Assembly: GCF_010723575.1 (NCBI RefSeq)
Contig: NZ_BLKZ01000001.1
Coordinates: forward strand, 2,914,001-2,978,000
Reading direction: 5' to 3'
Source of the DNA: Mycobacterium bourgelatii
Lineage (GTDB): Bacteria; Actinomycetota; Actinomycetes; Mycobacteriales; Mycobacteriaceae
Length of the DNA: 64,000 nt
This document shows positions 1-8,969 of the stretch, piece after piece. Under the pieces are notes generated by a model that saw only the letters and a list, made by a program, of their open reading frames with translations, ran no database searches and was not told the origin of the DNA. Positions within the stretch are counted from its first letter, which is position 1, and each line of letters opens with the position of its first letter. The position numbers were made by a program, and so were the translations under genes.

Positions 1-3000
1 ACCGCCGTGAGCATCCTGCTGTCGTCCCGCTTTCCGATGTGGATGGCGTGGGGGCCAGAGCTCACGTTTTTCTGTAACGCCGCCTACCGTCGCGACACGC
101 TGGGCCGCAAATACCCCTGGGCGCTGGGCCGGCCCGCCAGCGAAGTGTGGGCCGAAATCTGGGCCGACATCGGCCCACGGATCGAGAGCGTCCTGGCCAC
201 GGCGGAGGCAACGTGGGACGAGGGCCTGCTGCTCATTTTGGAGCGGTCGGGCTACCCGGAGGAGACCTACCACACGTTCTCCTACAGCCCGTTGCGCGAC
301 GACGACGCCCGCGTGGTCGGCATCCTGTGCGTGGTCAGCGAAGACACTGGACGGGTCATCGCCCAACGTCGGATGTCGACGTTGCGTGACCTGGGCTCCG
401 ACCCCAGCGTGGTGCGTACCGAGCGGCAGATGTTGGACTTCACCGCCGAACAGCTGGCGCACAACCCTTACGACCTGCCGTTCACCCTGACATACCTGTT
501 CGACGAAGATGGCAGTGCCAGGCTGGCGGGAGCCAGCGGAATCGAGGCCGGGCACCCGGCGGCGCCCGAGCGGCTCAGTTCCGCCGACACTTCGCCGTGG
601 CCCGTACAGAAGGCCGCGGATGGCGAAGCCGAAGTGGTTCAGCTCGACCCGGCCATGCGGCTGCCTGCCGGCGGCTGGCACGAGCCGCCCACCCAGGCAC
701 TCGTGGTGCCGTTGGTCCAGCACGGCGCTGCGCCACTCGGATTCATGGTGGCCGCGCTCAACCGGTACCGGCCGCTCGATGACGCCTACCGCGGGTTCGT
801 CGAACTCGTCGCCGGACACATCGCCGCCGGGGTGGGTAGCGCGCGCAGCTACCGCGCCCAACAGGAGCGCGCGGAGGCGCTGGCCGAACTCGACCGAGCG
901 AAGACGACGTTCTTCTCCAACATCAGTCATGAGTTCCGCACCCCCCTGACGTTGATCCTCGGACCGGTCGACGAGCTGCGCGCAAGGCCCGGACTCGATC
1001 AACGGGCGTACCAAGAGTTGGAACTAATCCATCGCAACGGCTTGCGGTTGGCCAAGCTGGTCAACACGCTGCTTGACTTCTCCCGCATCCAGGCGGGACG
1101 GATGCGGGCCCAATTCGAACCCGTCGATCTGTCTGCATTCACCGCCGAACTTGCCAGCGTCTTCCGGTCGGCGATCGAGCGAGCCGAACTGACCTTCACC
1201 GTGGACTGCCCGCCGCTCGGCGAACTCGTGTACCTGGACCGCGAGTTGTGGGAGAAGGTGGTGTTGAACCTGCTCTCCAACGCCCTGAAGTTCACCTTCA
1301 AGGGAGGCATTGAGGTCCGGGTGACGCGTGCGGGCAACGAGGCGGTGGTAACCGTCAGCGACACCGGTGCGGGGATACCGGAAGCGGAAATGCCCCACCT
1401 GTTCGAGCGCTTTCACCGCATCGAAACCGTGCGCGCGCGATCAGCCGAAGGAAGTGGCATCGGGCTGGCTTTGGTCAAAGAACTCGTCGGGATCCATGGC
1501 GGCACCATCACCGCGACGAGCCAGGAGGGCGTGGGTACGACCTTCACCGTTCGGTTGCCGTTCGGAACCGCCCACCTATCGGCCGACGAGCTGGTCGCGG
1601 AGCGGGGCGCACGGGCGCCTTATGGGGGGATCGCCCAGCCATACCTGCAGGAGGCTTTGCGTTGGCTGCCGACCGGGTCCGATCCCACGCCGCCTGACAC
1701 CAGCACGGCGGCCACCATGGCGGCGGTTACGCGACGGGGCGGCGACGCCAAAGCGCGGGTGCTCGTCGCCGACGACAACGCCGACATGCGTGACTACCTG
1801 ATCAACCTGCTGCGAAGCTCCGGCTACAAAGTCAGCGGTGTTACTGACGGGAACGAGGCACTGCAGGCCATTCGGGCCGAGCCGCCGGACCTCGTGATCA
1901 GCGATGTCATGATGCCCGGATTGGACGGTCTGCAACTGGTTGCGGCCCTGCGGCAAGACCCGCTCACGGCCACCCTGCCCGTCCTGCTGTTGTCCGCACG
2001 TGCCGGCCAAGAAGCATCCATCGAAGGGTTGATGGCGGGCGCCGACGACTACCTCGTCAAACCCTTCGCCGCCGCGGAACTGCTGGCCCGGGTACGCGCG
2101 AACGTCGAGCTGGCTCGGCTGCGCAACCATCAGGCCCGCTGGCGCACGGCGTTGGTGAACTCGCTGCAAGAGGCGTTCTTCATCTGTGACGAGCGCGGTG
2201 CCGTCATCGAGATCAACACCGCTTTCAGCGAAATACTCGGCTACGGGCCCGAACAACTGCCTTACGAACCCGATCACCCGTGGTGGCCCAGCGGCGACAC
2301 CGAACCTGAGGCCCGTCGGCAGATCGAAACGGCGTTCGGCGAGATGCTCAACAATGCCCAAGGAGCCATGACGGTTCCGGTGACTCACCGCGACGGGCAT
2401 CGGCTGTGGGTTGCGGTCAACTTCAGCCACGCGCGCGATCCGGATTCCGGCCGCCGAGTCATGGTCGGCACCTTCCGTGACGTCACCGCCGAGCACTACA
2501 GTGTGCAACGTGCCACCGCACTGGCCGCGTTGAATCAACAACTGGTTCAAGCGGATACGGTGGAGGACGCGTTGCGTGGAGCCGCCGAGGAGCTGCGCCG
2601 GGTATGGCAGGCTCGGCGCATTCTGGCCGCGACGTTTCCCGCCGCCGGCGACGACTCCGCGGTGCCGGAACTGATCTGTGCGGGTGAGCTTGCCGAGTGG
2701 ACAGATCTGCCGCCCCGACAGCGGCTTTTCATCGAGTCTTTGCGCGACGCCGACCTGCTGACCACCCTGAGTCCAGAAGCGGGTGTTGCGGGCATCGGGT
2801 TACAACATCCCCGAGGGGTGCTCGTCGTCTGGGTCGAGCTGGCGGAGGACCGGCCGTTCACCCCAGAGGATCACACGCTGCTCACGGTGCTGGCCGGACG
2901 CCTGGGCCAGGGCCTGCAGCGCGTCTACCGGCTGGACGAACAACGCGAAACCGCAGTGGCGTTGCAGCACGCGATGTTGGGGCCGGCGGATCTGCCCGGA

Positions 3001-4020
3001 GGCGTCGCAGTGCGCTATCACCCCGCAAGTCGGCCGCTGCAGGTCGGGGGCGACTGGTACGACGTGGTGGAGCTCGACGACGGTCGCATGGCATTGATCG
3101 TCGGCGACTGTGTCGGTCATGGACTGGCCGCGGCTACGGTGATGGGGCAGTTGCGCAGCGCCTGCCGGGCACTGTTACTCGAGCAATCCAGCCCGAGCGC
3201 AGTGCTGGCCGGGCTTGACCGCTTCGCCGCGCGTCTGCCCGGTGCGCGCTGTACCACCGCTTTTTGCGCGGTGCTCACTCCCGACACGGGCCAGCTCGTC
3301 TACTCCAGCGCGGGCCATCCGCCGCCCATCATGGTGCACGCCGACGGCACCAAAGCCCTGCTGGACGGCGGACACGGATTACCACTGGCGCTGCGGCCGG
3401 ACTGGCAGCGCCCCGAGACCAGCACCGAAATGCCGCCTCGCGCAACACTTTTGCTCTACACCGATGGTCTGGTTGAGCGGCGCGGCGTGTCGATCGACGA
3501 CGGCATGGCACGCGCGGCTGATCTGATCGAATCCGGACATTCGGAGTCGTTGGACAATGTGGCAGACCACCTCATGTCCCGGCTGGAGCCCAGCAACGGC
3601 TATTCCGACGACGTGGCCGTGCTCCTCTACCGGCAGCCGGCTCCACTGTCGATTGAGTTCGCCGCTGACGTGCAACAGCTTGCCCCGAGTCGGCGCGCGT
3701 TGCGCATCTGGCTGACTCGGGCGGGGGTGGAGCCCACGCAGATTCAAGACATACTCATCGCCACTGGCGAAGCGGTCGCCAACGCGATCGAGCACGGCCA
3801 CCGGGACCGTCCCGGGGGAGCCGTCACACTGCAGGCCACCGCACTCGTCGACCGGGTGCAGGTGACGGTGAGTGACACCGGCACCTGGAAGACACCCCGC
3901 GCCGTCCCCGACGTCAGTCGCGGCCGCGGCATCATGTTGATGCGGCGACTGATGGAGGACGTTGCGATCGACTCGAGCGATGGTGGCACCACCGTTCACC
4001 TGCACGCGAGGATCACGTAG
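1..4020 (+). CDS. Hybrid sensor kinase fused to SpoIIE phosphatase (5' partial)
   Basis: The frame is open from base 1, so the true start lies upstream; the first GTG (7) falls inside a motif that is internal in relatives. Counting residues from base 7, domains in order are: PAS-like sensor (1-120), GAF (130-290), HisKA with SHEFRTP and phospho-His about 308, HATPase with DTGAGIP about 453, response receiver with phospho-Asp about 633 in SDVMMPG, PAS (712-825), GAF (835-975), SpoIIE PP2C-type phosphatase (985-1205, GDWYD and GDCVGHG), and a C-terminal RsbW-type ATPase (1212-1335, N-box EAVANAIEHGH). It is probably a cytosolic sensor, as no membrane segment is visible. The STAS gene follows with no gap, so the phosphatase and ATPase probably act on that STAS protein in a sigma-factor partner switch. 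Family assignment is secure; ligand and sigma factor are unknown. Confidence 0.93.
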   Translation, partial: TAVSILLSSRFPMWMAWGPELTFFCNAAYRRDTLGRKYPWALGRPASEVWAEIWADIGPRIESVLATAEATWDEGLLLILERSGYPEETYHTFSYSPLRDDDARVVGILCVVSEDTGRVIAQRRMSTLRDLGSDPSVVRTERQMLDFTAEQLAHNPYDLPFTLTYLFDEDGSARLAGASGIEAGHPAAPERLSSADTSPWPVQKAADGEAEVVQLDPAMRLPAGGWHEPPTQALVVPLVQHGAAPLGFMVAALNRYRPLDDAYRGFVELVAGHIAAGVGSARSYRAQQERAEALAELDRAKTTFFSNISHEFRTPLTLILGPVDELRARPGLDQRAYQELELIHRNGLRLAKLVNTLLDFSRIQAGRMRAQFEPVDLSAFTAELASVFRSAIERAELTFTVDCPPLGELVYLDRELWEKVVLNLLSNALKFTFKGGIEVRVTRAGNEAVVTVSDTGAGIPEAEMPHLFERFHRIETVRARSAEGSGIGLALVKELVGIHGGTITATSQEGVGTTFTVRLPFGTAHLSADELVAERGARAPYGGIAQPYLQEALRWLPTGSDPTPPDTSTAATMAAVTRRGGDAKARVLVADDNADMRDYLINLLRSSGYKVSGVTDGNEALQAIRAEPPDLVISDVMMPGLDGLQLVAALRQDPLTATLPVLLLSARAGQEASIEGLMAGADDYLVKPFAAAELLARVRANVELARLRNHQARWRTALVNSLQEAFFICDERGAVIEINTAFSEILGYGPEQLPYEPDHPWWPSGDTEPEARRQIETAFGEMLNNAQGAMTVPVTHRDGHRLWVAVNFSHARDPDSGRRVMVGTFRDVTAEHYSVQRATALAALNQQLVQADTVEDALRGAAEELRRVWQARRILAATFPAAGDDSAVPELICAGELAEWTDLPPRQRLFIESLRDADLLTTLSPEAGVAGIGLQHPRGVLVVWVELAEDRPFTPEDHTLLTVLAGRLGQGLQRVYRLDEQRETAVALQHAMLGPADLPGGVAVRYHPASRPLQVGGDWYDVVELDDGRMALIVGDCVGHGLAAATVMGQLRSACRALLLEQSSPSAVLAGLDRFAARLPGARCTTAFCAVLTPDTGQLVYSSAGHPPPIMVHADGTKALLDGGHGLPLALRPDWQRPETSTEMPPRATLLLYTDGLVERRGVSIDDGMARAADLIESGHSESLDNVADHLMSRLEPSNGYSDDVAVLLYRQPAPLSIEFAADVQQLAPSRRALRIWLTRAGVEPTQIQDILIATGEAVANAIEHGHRDRPGGAVTLQATALVDRVQVTVSDTGTWKTPRAVPDVSRGRGIMLMRRLMEDVAIDSSDGGTTVHLHARIT

Positions 4021-4476
4021 ATGCCCACACCGCTGAACCTGAGCACCGTCCGCGGTGCCGACGGAACTCCCAAGGTGACTGCGACCGGTGAGATCGATCT
4101 GAGCAACATTCGTCGGTTCACCGAGGCTCTCAATGCGGCCAGCGCCGGTACTCGCGGACCCCTCACGATTGATCTCAGTGCGGTCAAGTATCTCGACAGT
4201 GCTGGCATCAACGCGCTTTTCGATCACGCCGAGGAAGTCGACGATCTACATGTCATCGTCCACCCGTTTCTGATCCCTGTCTTCAACATCAGTGGTCTCA
4301 GCGAGATCGCGACCGTCGAACCTGCCCGCAGGCATCTGACGAGGACGGGCGCAAAACCCCGCGAGACGAATAAAAGAGATATGTTTCGCCCAATGGATCA
4401 ACGACTTCTGACAGGGGTCAGATGTCGTTTGTCATCGCTTTGCCGAACGTCTTGGCGGCTGCCGCAGCGGATTTAG
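4021..4476 (+). CDS. STAS-domain anti-sigma factor antagonist
   Basis: This encodes 151 residues starting at the ATG directly after the stop of the kinase gene, so the two are surely co-transcribed. Residues about 5-105 form a STAS domain with the typical GEIDLSN strand and KYLDSAGI motif; Ser60 of the DSAG motif is the expected phosphorylation site. The role inferred from the family is to bind or release an anti-sigma kinase depending on Ser phosphorylation, here probably set by the C-terminal ATPase and SpoIIE phosphatase of the preceding gene. The last 40 or so residues look unrelated to the family, are rich in Arg and overlap the start of the PE_PGRS gene, so the native protein may have been extended by loss of an earlier stop. 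Confidence 0.85.
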   Translation: MPTPLNLSTVRGADGTPKVTATGEIDLSNIRRFTEALNAASAGTRGPLTIDLSAVKYLDSAGINALFDHAEEVDDLHVIVHPFLIPVFNISGLSEIATVEPARRHLTRTGAKPRETNKRDMFRPMDQRLLTGVRCRLSSLCRTSWRLPQRI

Positions 4477-5420
4477 CTAATCTCGGGTCGACGCTCGAAG
4501 CGGCCAATGCGGTGGCGGCAAGCCCAACGACGTCGGCGGTGCGGGCGGGAGCGCGGCAGCCACCTTGGGAGCCGGTGGGGCGGGCGGCAACGGGGGCGCG
4601 GGCGGTTGGCTGGCGGGTGACGGCGGGGCGGGCGGTAGCGGCGGGACCGGCGGGGTGCTTTCCGGTAACGGCGGAGCGGGTGGAATCGGCGGGGCGGGAG
4701 GGTTGTTCGGCGGCGGCGGTAACGGCGGCAACGGCGGCTTGAGCCCTAGCGCGATCGGCGGTTCCAGCCCTGCCGACACTATCGGCGGCGCGGGCGGTGC
4801 CGGCGGTGGCGATGGCGGGGCGGGCGGAAACGGCCTGTCCAACGGTGGCGCCGGCGGTGCCGGCGGGTTCACCGACAATATGAGTCCTGGCAATGGTGGA
4901 ATCGGTGGCGCCGGGGGCAATGCCGGGACCCTGTTCGGCAACGGCGGCCGGTGGAACCGGCGGATTCAGTCAATTCGGCACTGGTGGGACAGGCGGGCAT
5001 GGAGGCGCTGCGGGACTTCTGATGTCAGGTGGTGACGGTGGCACCGGTGGCGAGGGCCGATTCGGCGGCAATGGCGGCACTGGTGGCAACGCGACCCTAC
5101 TGGGCTGCGGCGGCTCCGGAGGGATAGGCGGATCGAGCGGTGCCTCGCTTCCGGGTCAGTCCGGCACTGCCGGGAACGGCGGCAACGGCGGCACGGGCGG
5201 TGCCTTGATAGGCATCGGCGGCGCGGGCGGCGCCGGCGGTCAAAGCCCCGCGGTCGGCGGTGGAGGCGGCAACACCGTCCTCAGCGGCAACGGCGGCAAC
5301 GCCGTACTGATCGGCAACGGTGGCAATGGTGGCAACAGCGGCACGCCGCTGTTCCAGGGCGGCATCGGCGGTGTCGGCGGAATTCTCTTGGGCAAGAAGG
5401 GAATCGACGGTCTGCCGTAG
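4422..5420 (+). pseudogene. Broken PE_PGRS gene
   Basis: An ATG at 4422 begins a recognisable PE domain (MSFVIALPNVLAAAAADLA), but the match ends after about 44 residues, near 4553. From there Gly-Gly-Ala/Gly-Gly-Asn PGRS repeats continue in a different frame (about 4553-4945). They shift again near 4945-4950 back to the first frame and run to the stop at 5420. A normal PE domain is about 100 residues, so roughly half is missing at the first junction. Two frame changes plus an internal deletion make a functional cell-surface PE_PGRS protein unlikely. GC-rich repeats are also prone to assembly errors, so either frameshift could be artefactual, but the PE truncation is not explained that way. 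Confidence 0.8.
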
Positions 5421-5496
5421 CCGACCGCCACACCGTCCGCACGGCTATGACCGTGCCTACGGTTCGATTTCGGTCGCCGTGGTTAATCTCATCGAG

Positions 5497-6303
5497 ATGA
5501 CCGAACAACTGCCCGTGGAACTCCGCCAACGCGACCCAGAGTTCATTCGCGCCGTCCTACCTCCGCTGTGGCTGGCGACGACGGTGTGGTTTCGCGCCGA
5601 AGTTCACGGATTTGAACACGTTCCGGACGAGCCGGTCCTGTTTGTCGGCAACCACAGTGGCGGCGGTGCCACGCCGGACACGTTTGTGTTCCTCCTTGCC
5701 TACAACACCTTCTTCACCGTGGAAGGCCGACCGCTGTACGCGCTTGCCCACGACACCGTCGCAGCCGCACCGGGTGTGGGCAAACTGACCCGCAAGCTCG
5801 GCGTGGTTCCCGCCGCCCACTCCTTCTCCGAACGCGTCTTCAATAGCGGCGGTTCGGCGCTGGTCTACCCAGGCGGCGATGTCGAAGCACTGCGCCCCTG
5901 GCGAGACCGCAACAAGATCATCTTCTCCGGCCGCAAGGGCTTCTTGCGCCTAGCGCATCGGTGCAACGTCAAGATCGTGCCGGTGGTTGCGACCGGCGGG
6001 CATGACACCTTGATGGTGCTCAACGACGGCCGTCGTACCGCGAAGCTGTTGCGGTTGGACAAACTTGCCCGCGTGAAAACCCTGCCGATCACGCTGAGCG
6101 TGCCGTGGGGTTTGTCGCCGCTGCCGTTGCCGCAGTTTCCGCTTCCGGCCAAGATCCGCATGCAGGTGCTCAAGCCGATCGATGTGCGCGCACGTTTCGG
6201 TGCCGAGCCGGATTGGGACCGCGCGTACGACTACGTCACCAGCGTGATGCAGGTCGGGTTGTCCAAGCTGGCGAGCAAGACCGTCGTCCCGATGGTCAGG
6301 TGA
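5497..6303 (+). CDS. Lysophospholipid acyltransferase family protein
   Basis: This encodes 268 residues from the ATG at 5497; the longer open frame upstream runs into the PGRS repeats and is not protein-like. The acyltransferase His motif is NHSGGGATPD (His53), and YPGGD at 124-128 stands where the family has its glycerol-phosphate-binding loop. The Trp-rich N-terminus (LPPLWLATTVWF) may associate with the membrane. The family transfers an acyl group to a lysophospholipid or similar alcohol. The SRPBCC gene follows after 2 bases or overlaps by 4, so the two form an operon. The exact acceptor cannot be read from the sequence. Confidence 0.85.
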   Translation: MTEQLPVELRQRDPEFIRAVLPPLWLATTVWFRAEVHGFEHVPDEPVLFVGNHSGGGATPDTFVFLLAYNTFFTVEGRPLYALAHDTVAAAPGVGKLTRKLGVVPAAHSFSERVFNSGGSALVYPGGDVEALRPWRDRNKIIFSGRKGFLRLAHRCNVKIVPVVATGGHDTLMVLNDGRRTAKLLRLDKLARVKTLPITLSVPWGLSPLPLPQFPLPAKIRMQVLKPIDVRARFGAEPDWDRAYDYVTSVMQVGLSKLASKTVVPMVR

Positions 6304-6305
6304 AA

Positions 6306-6740
6306 ATGGCTCAAACGGTTAGGGTTTCGCGCGATGTCCGATGCCCGGTGGACAAGGCGGGTGCCTTCGTCACCGACCCGCGCGAGCTGTTTTCCAAGGT
6401 GTCCACCTTCAATAGGTGCCGGTTGATCGAGTCGCGTCGCCGCGGAGAGCTGTGGGAAGTGTTCCTCCACAGCGGCACCATCTACCTCGGTGGACGGGTT
6501 CTCATCGCGCCACCCAGCGACAACCGCCTGAGGTGGCGCTCGGTGCAAGGAACGCAGCACTCGTTCGAGGCCCGCATCGAGCCAGGAGATCAGGGCAGCC
6601 GCCTTACGATGACCCTGAACTTTTCCGCCTCCGGGTTGGCCATCGCCCGGATCAGCGAGTTGATCGGTCGCGGACTTGTCACTCGCAATCTCGAAGCCGC
6701 GGCCGAGGAAATCCGCCATCACCTGGAATTCGAGCTCTAG
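6306..6740 (+). CDS. SRPBCC (polyketide cyclase-like) protein
   Basis: This encodes 144 residues from the ATG at 6306. A GTG at 6300 would give a GTGA overlap with the upstream acyltransferase and is an equally plausible coupled start. The N-terminal strand VRVSRDVRCPVDKAGAFV and the C-terminal helix with LEAAAEEIRHHLE fit the START/Bet v1-like SRPBCC fold, which binds hydrophobic ligands in a deep pocket. No catalytic residue can be assigned. Pairing with a lipid acyltransferase suggests a lipid-binding or lipid-modifying accessory role, which is inference from context only. Confidence 0.75.
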   Translation: MAQTVRVSRDVRCPVDKAGAFVTDPRELFSKVSTFNRCRLIESRRRGELWEVFLHSGTIYLGGRVLIAPPSDNRLRWRSVQGTQHSFEARIEPGDQGSRLTMTLNFSASGLAIARISELIGRGLVTRNLEAAAEEIRHHLEFEL

Positions 6741-6788
6741 CCGACCAACGCGCGTAACCTGCCCATTTCGGCTGATGACAAGCCTGTC

Positions 6789-6808
6789 AGGCCCTTGCAG
6801 GGCCTTTT
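6789..6808 (+). terminator. Candidate intrinsic terminator after the SRPBCC gene
   Basis: AGGCCC (6789-6794), a 5-base loop and GGGCCT (6800-6805) form a perfect 6-bp stem followed by TTT, about 50 bases after the stop at 6740. Two further TTTTGC blocks follow. The short U-tract is typical of weak mycobacterial terminators. Confidence 0.4.
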
Positions 6809-7006
6809 GCAGGTCCTTTTGCGGGGCCGTGCAGCCGCCCGGCGCGACGCCGACGTGCTAGTCATTCCCACCCCAGCGCGTCTGAGCCATTAGCCTTATG
6901 TCCTGCACGCCACCGCGTACTTGTGACCGGCGCAGGGCCGTGGCCGGGGCGCCAAGGCGTCTCTAGTCGGTTGCTTGCGTGCGGTTGGAGGGATGAGGAG
7001 TCGGCG

Positions 7007-8869
7007 ATGGGTGACGCGACCGCGGAATCGCGGGAGGGTACACAGTTCGGGCCATATCGGTTGCGCCGGTTGGTCGGTAGTGGCGCCATGGGCGACGTTT
7101 ATGAGGCTGAGGACACGGTCCGAGAGCGCGTCGTGGCGCTGAAGCTCATGTCTCAGACGCTGTCGGCCGATCCGGTCTTCCGTGCGCGTATGCAGCGCGA
7201 AGCCCGCACCGCGGGTCGCCTGCAGGAACCGCACGTCGTGCCCATCCACGATTACGGCGAAATCGACGGGCAGCTCTACGTCGACATGCGCCTGATCGAC
7301 GGCAGGGATCTGGCCGGCATGCTGAAGCGTTACGGCCCGCTGCCCCCCGCGCGGGCGGTAGCCATCATCCGCCAGATCGGCTCAGCCCTCGATGCCGCGC
7401 ACGCCGCCGGGGTTACGCACCGCGACGTCAAGCCGGAGAACATCCTGGTGAGCGCGGACGACTTCGCTTACCTCGTCGACTTCGGGATCGCCAGCGCCAC
7501 CGCCGACGAAAAGCTCACCCAACTCGGAAGCACGATCGGCACCTTGTACTACATGGCGCCGGAGCGGTTCTCCGAAGACGAAGTGACCTACCGGGCCGAC
7601 ATCTATGCGCTGGCCTGCGTGTTGTACGAGTGCTTGACCGGACAGCCGCCGTACCGGGGCGACCAGCTCGTCGTGATGGCCGCACACCTCAATCAACCCG
7701 TCCCGCGACCCAGCGTCGACCGGCCTGGGATCCCCGCCGCCTTCGACCAGGTGATTGCCCGCGGGATGGCGAAGGACCCCGCAGACCGGTACGCCACGTG
7801 TGGTGACCTGTCGGCGGCGGCCTACGCAGCGCTGGCCACGCCCGACCAGGATCGGGCCGCCGATATTTTGGAGCGCAGCCAGGTAGCGGAGCTGCCGCCG
7901 CCCGGGTTCGCCACTCCGACACCCAGCGGTTTCACACCCGCTCACGGGGCGCCACAGACGCATGGAGCACCACCGACACATGGGGCACCACCGACACATG
8001 GCGGACCTGCGGGCACCGGGTGGCCCGCGCCCTCTCCCACCGGGGTGCCCTACCCGTCGGGACCGATCCCGCAGCCAGCTCCCTGGGCCGGTGCCACCGG
8101 CTGGAGTACAGGTCACGCGCCTACACCCGGGGCACCACCGTGGGTTCAGCCCACGCCGCGATCTCGCAAGCCGTGGGTTCTGGTGGCCTTAGCAGCCACC
8201 GTGGTGGTGGTCGCCGTGGGCGCCGTGGCATTCCTCGTCGCCAAGCCGAAGTCGTCGGGCCCGCGCACTTCAGGACCACCAACGTCGGCGGCCTTGCCCC
8301 CAGACGCGGTGCAGCTGAAGATCCTGGAGGACGGGGTATTCGTCGGTAGTCCTGCTGCGAGGGCCACCATCGACATCTACAACGAGCCGATCTGCCCGCC
8401 CTGTGGGGCTTTCATCAGGTCGTATGCGCCCGATATCGAAGCGGCGGTGAACAACAAGAAGCTGTCGGTCCGCTATCACCTGCTCAACTTCCTCGACGAG
8501 ATGTCGCGGAGCGGGAACTATTCGACTCGCGCGTTGGCGGCCTCCTATTGTGTCGCCGACCAGAACGACCCCAAGGTGTACGCGAACTACTACTCCGCGC
8601 TTTTCGCCAGCGACTTTCAACCGCAGGAGAATGCCGCGTCCGATAGGACCGATGCCGAGCTTGCCCATCTGGCTCAGACCATAGGCGCTAACGAAACCAC
8701 GGTGGGCTGCATCAAAACGGGTGCTCAAATGACCACCGCGAAGCAAAAGGCCGTTGTCGCATACGAGGAGCTGAGCAAGTTGAATGGCGGTGCCACCCCG
8801 GCCGTGTGGGACGGCACGATCGCCATCAATACTCAGGACGCGAGCTGGCTGACGAGGATCATCGGCTGA
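7007..8869 (+). CDS. pknE: Ser/Thr protein kinase PknE
   Basis: This encodes 620 residues; the ATG at 7007 has GAGGAG six bases upstream. The N-terminal Hanks kinase has GSGAMG at 24-29, Lys46, HRDVKPEN with catalytic Asp140, DFG 158-160 and the MAPE motif near 183-186. A Pro/His-rich linker (about 300-388) contains four HGAPPT-like repeats. One membrane helix (389-412) leads to an extracytoplasmic thioredoxin/DsbA-like domain with a CPPC active site at 463-466. Kinase plus a CPPC sensor domain is the hallmark of mycobacterial PknE, which responds to redox or nitric oxide stress. The M. tuberculosis protein is about 566 residues; the extra length here is mostly linker. Confidence 0.95.
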   Translation: MGDATAESREGTQFGPYRLRRLVGSGAMGDVYEAEDTVRERVVALKLMSQTLSADPVFRARMQREARTAGRLQEPHVVPIHDYGEIDGQLYVDMRLIDGRDLAGMLKRYGPLPPARAVAIIRQIGSALDAAHAAGVTHRDVKPENILVSADDFAYLVDFGIASATADEKLTQLGSTIGTLYYMAPERFSEDEVTYRADIYALACVLYECLTGQPPYRGDQLVVMAAHLNQPVPRPSVDRPGIPAAFDQVIARGMAKDPADRYATCGDLSAAAYAALATPDQDRAADILERSQVAELPPPGFATPTPSGFTPAHGAPQTHGAPPTHGAPPTHGGPAGTGWPAPSPTGVPYPSGPIPQPAPWAGATGWSTGHAPTPGAPPWVQPTPRSRKPWVLVALAATVVVVAVGAVAFLVAKPKSSGPRTSGPPTSAALPPDAVQLKILEDGVFVGSPAARATIDIYNEPICPPCGAFIRSYAPDIEAAVNNKKLSVRYHLLNFLDEMSRSGNYSTRALAASYCVADQNDPKVYANYYSALFASDFQPQENAASDRTDAELAHLAQTIGANETTVGCIKTGAQMTTAKQKAVVAYEELSKLNGGATPAVWDGTIAINTQDASWLTRIIG

Positions 8870-8969
8870 CCAAAACGCACCGATAGCGCGCCAAAAGCGC
8901 ACGAAAAGCGCACCAAAAGCGGGTAGTCCTACTCATCCGCGACGGCGCACGGCCCGGCATGCTGGGCGA

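Noticed and set aside
1576..2550. 324-codon frame antisense to the sensor kinase
   Set aside because: No domain signal, and the plus strand is covered by receiver and PAS domains.
4477..4941. Pro-rich minus-strand frame opposite the PGRS repeats
   Set aside because: Gly-rich codons read backwards as Pro; it is typical for PGRS DNA and not a gene.
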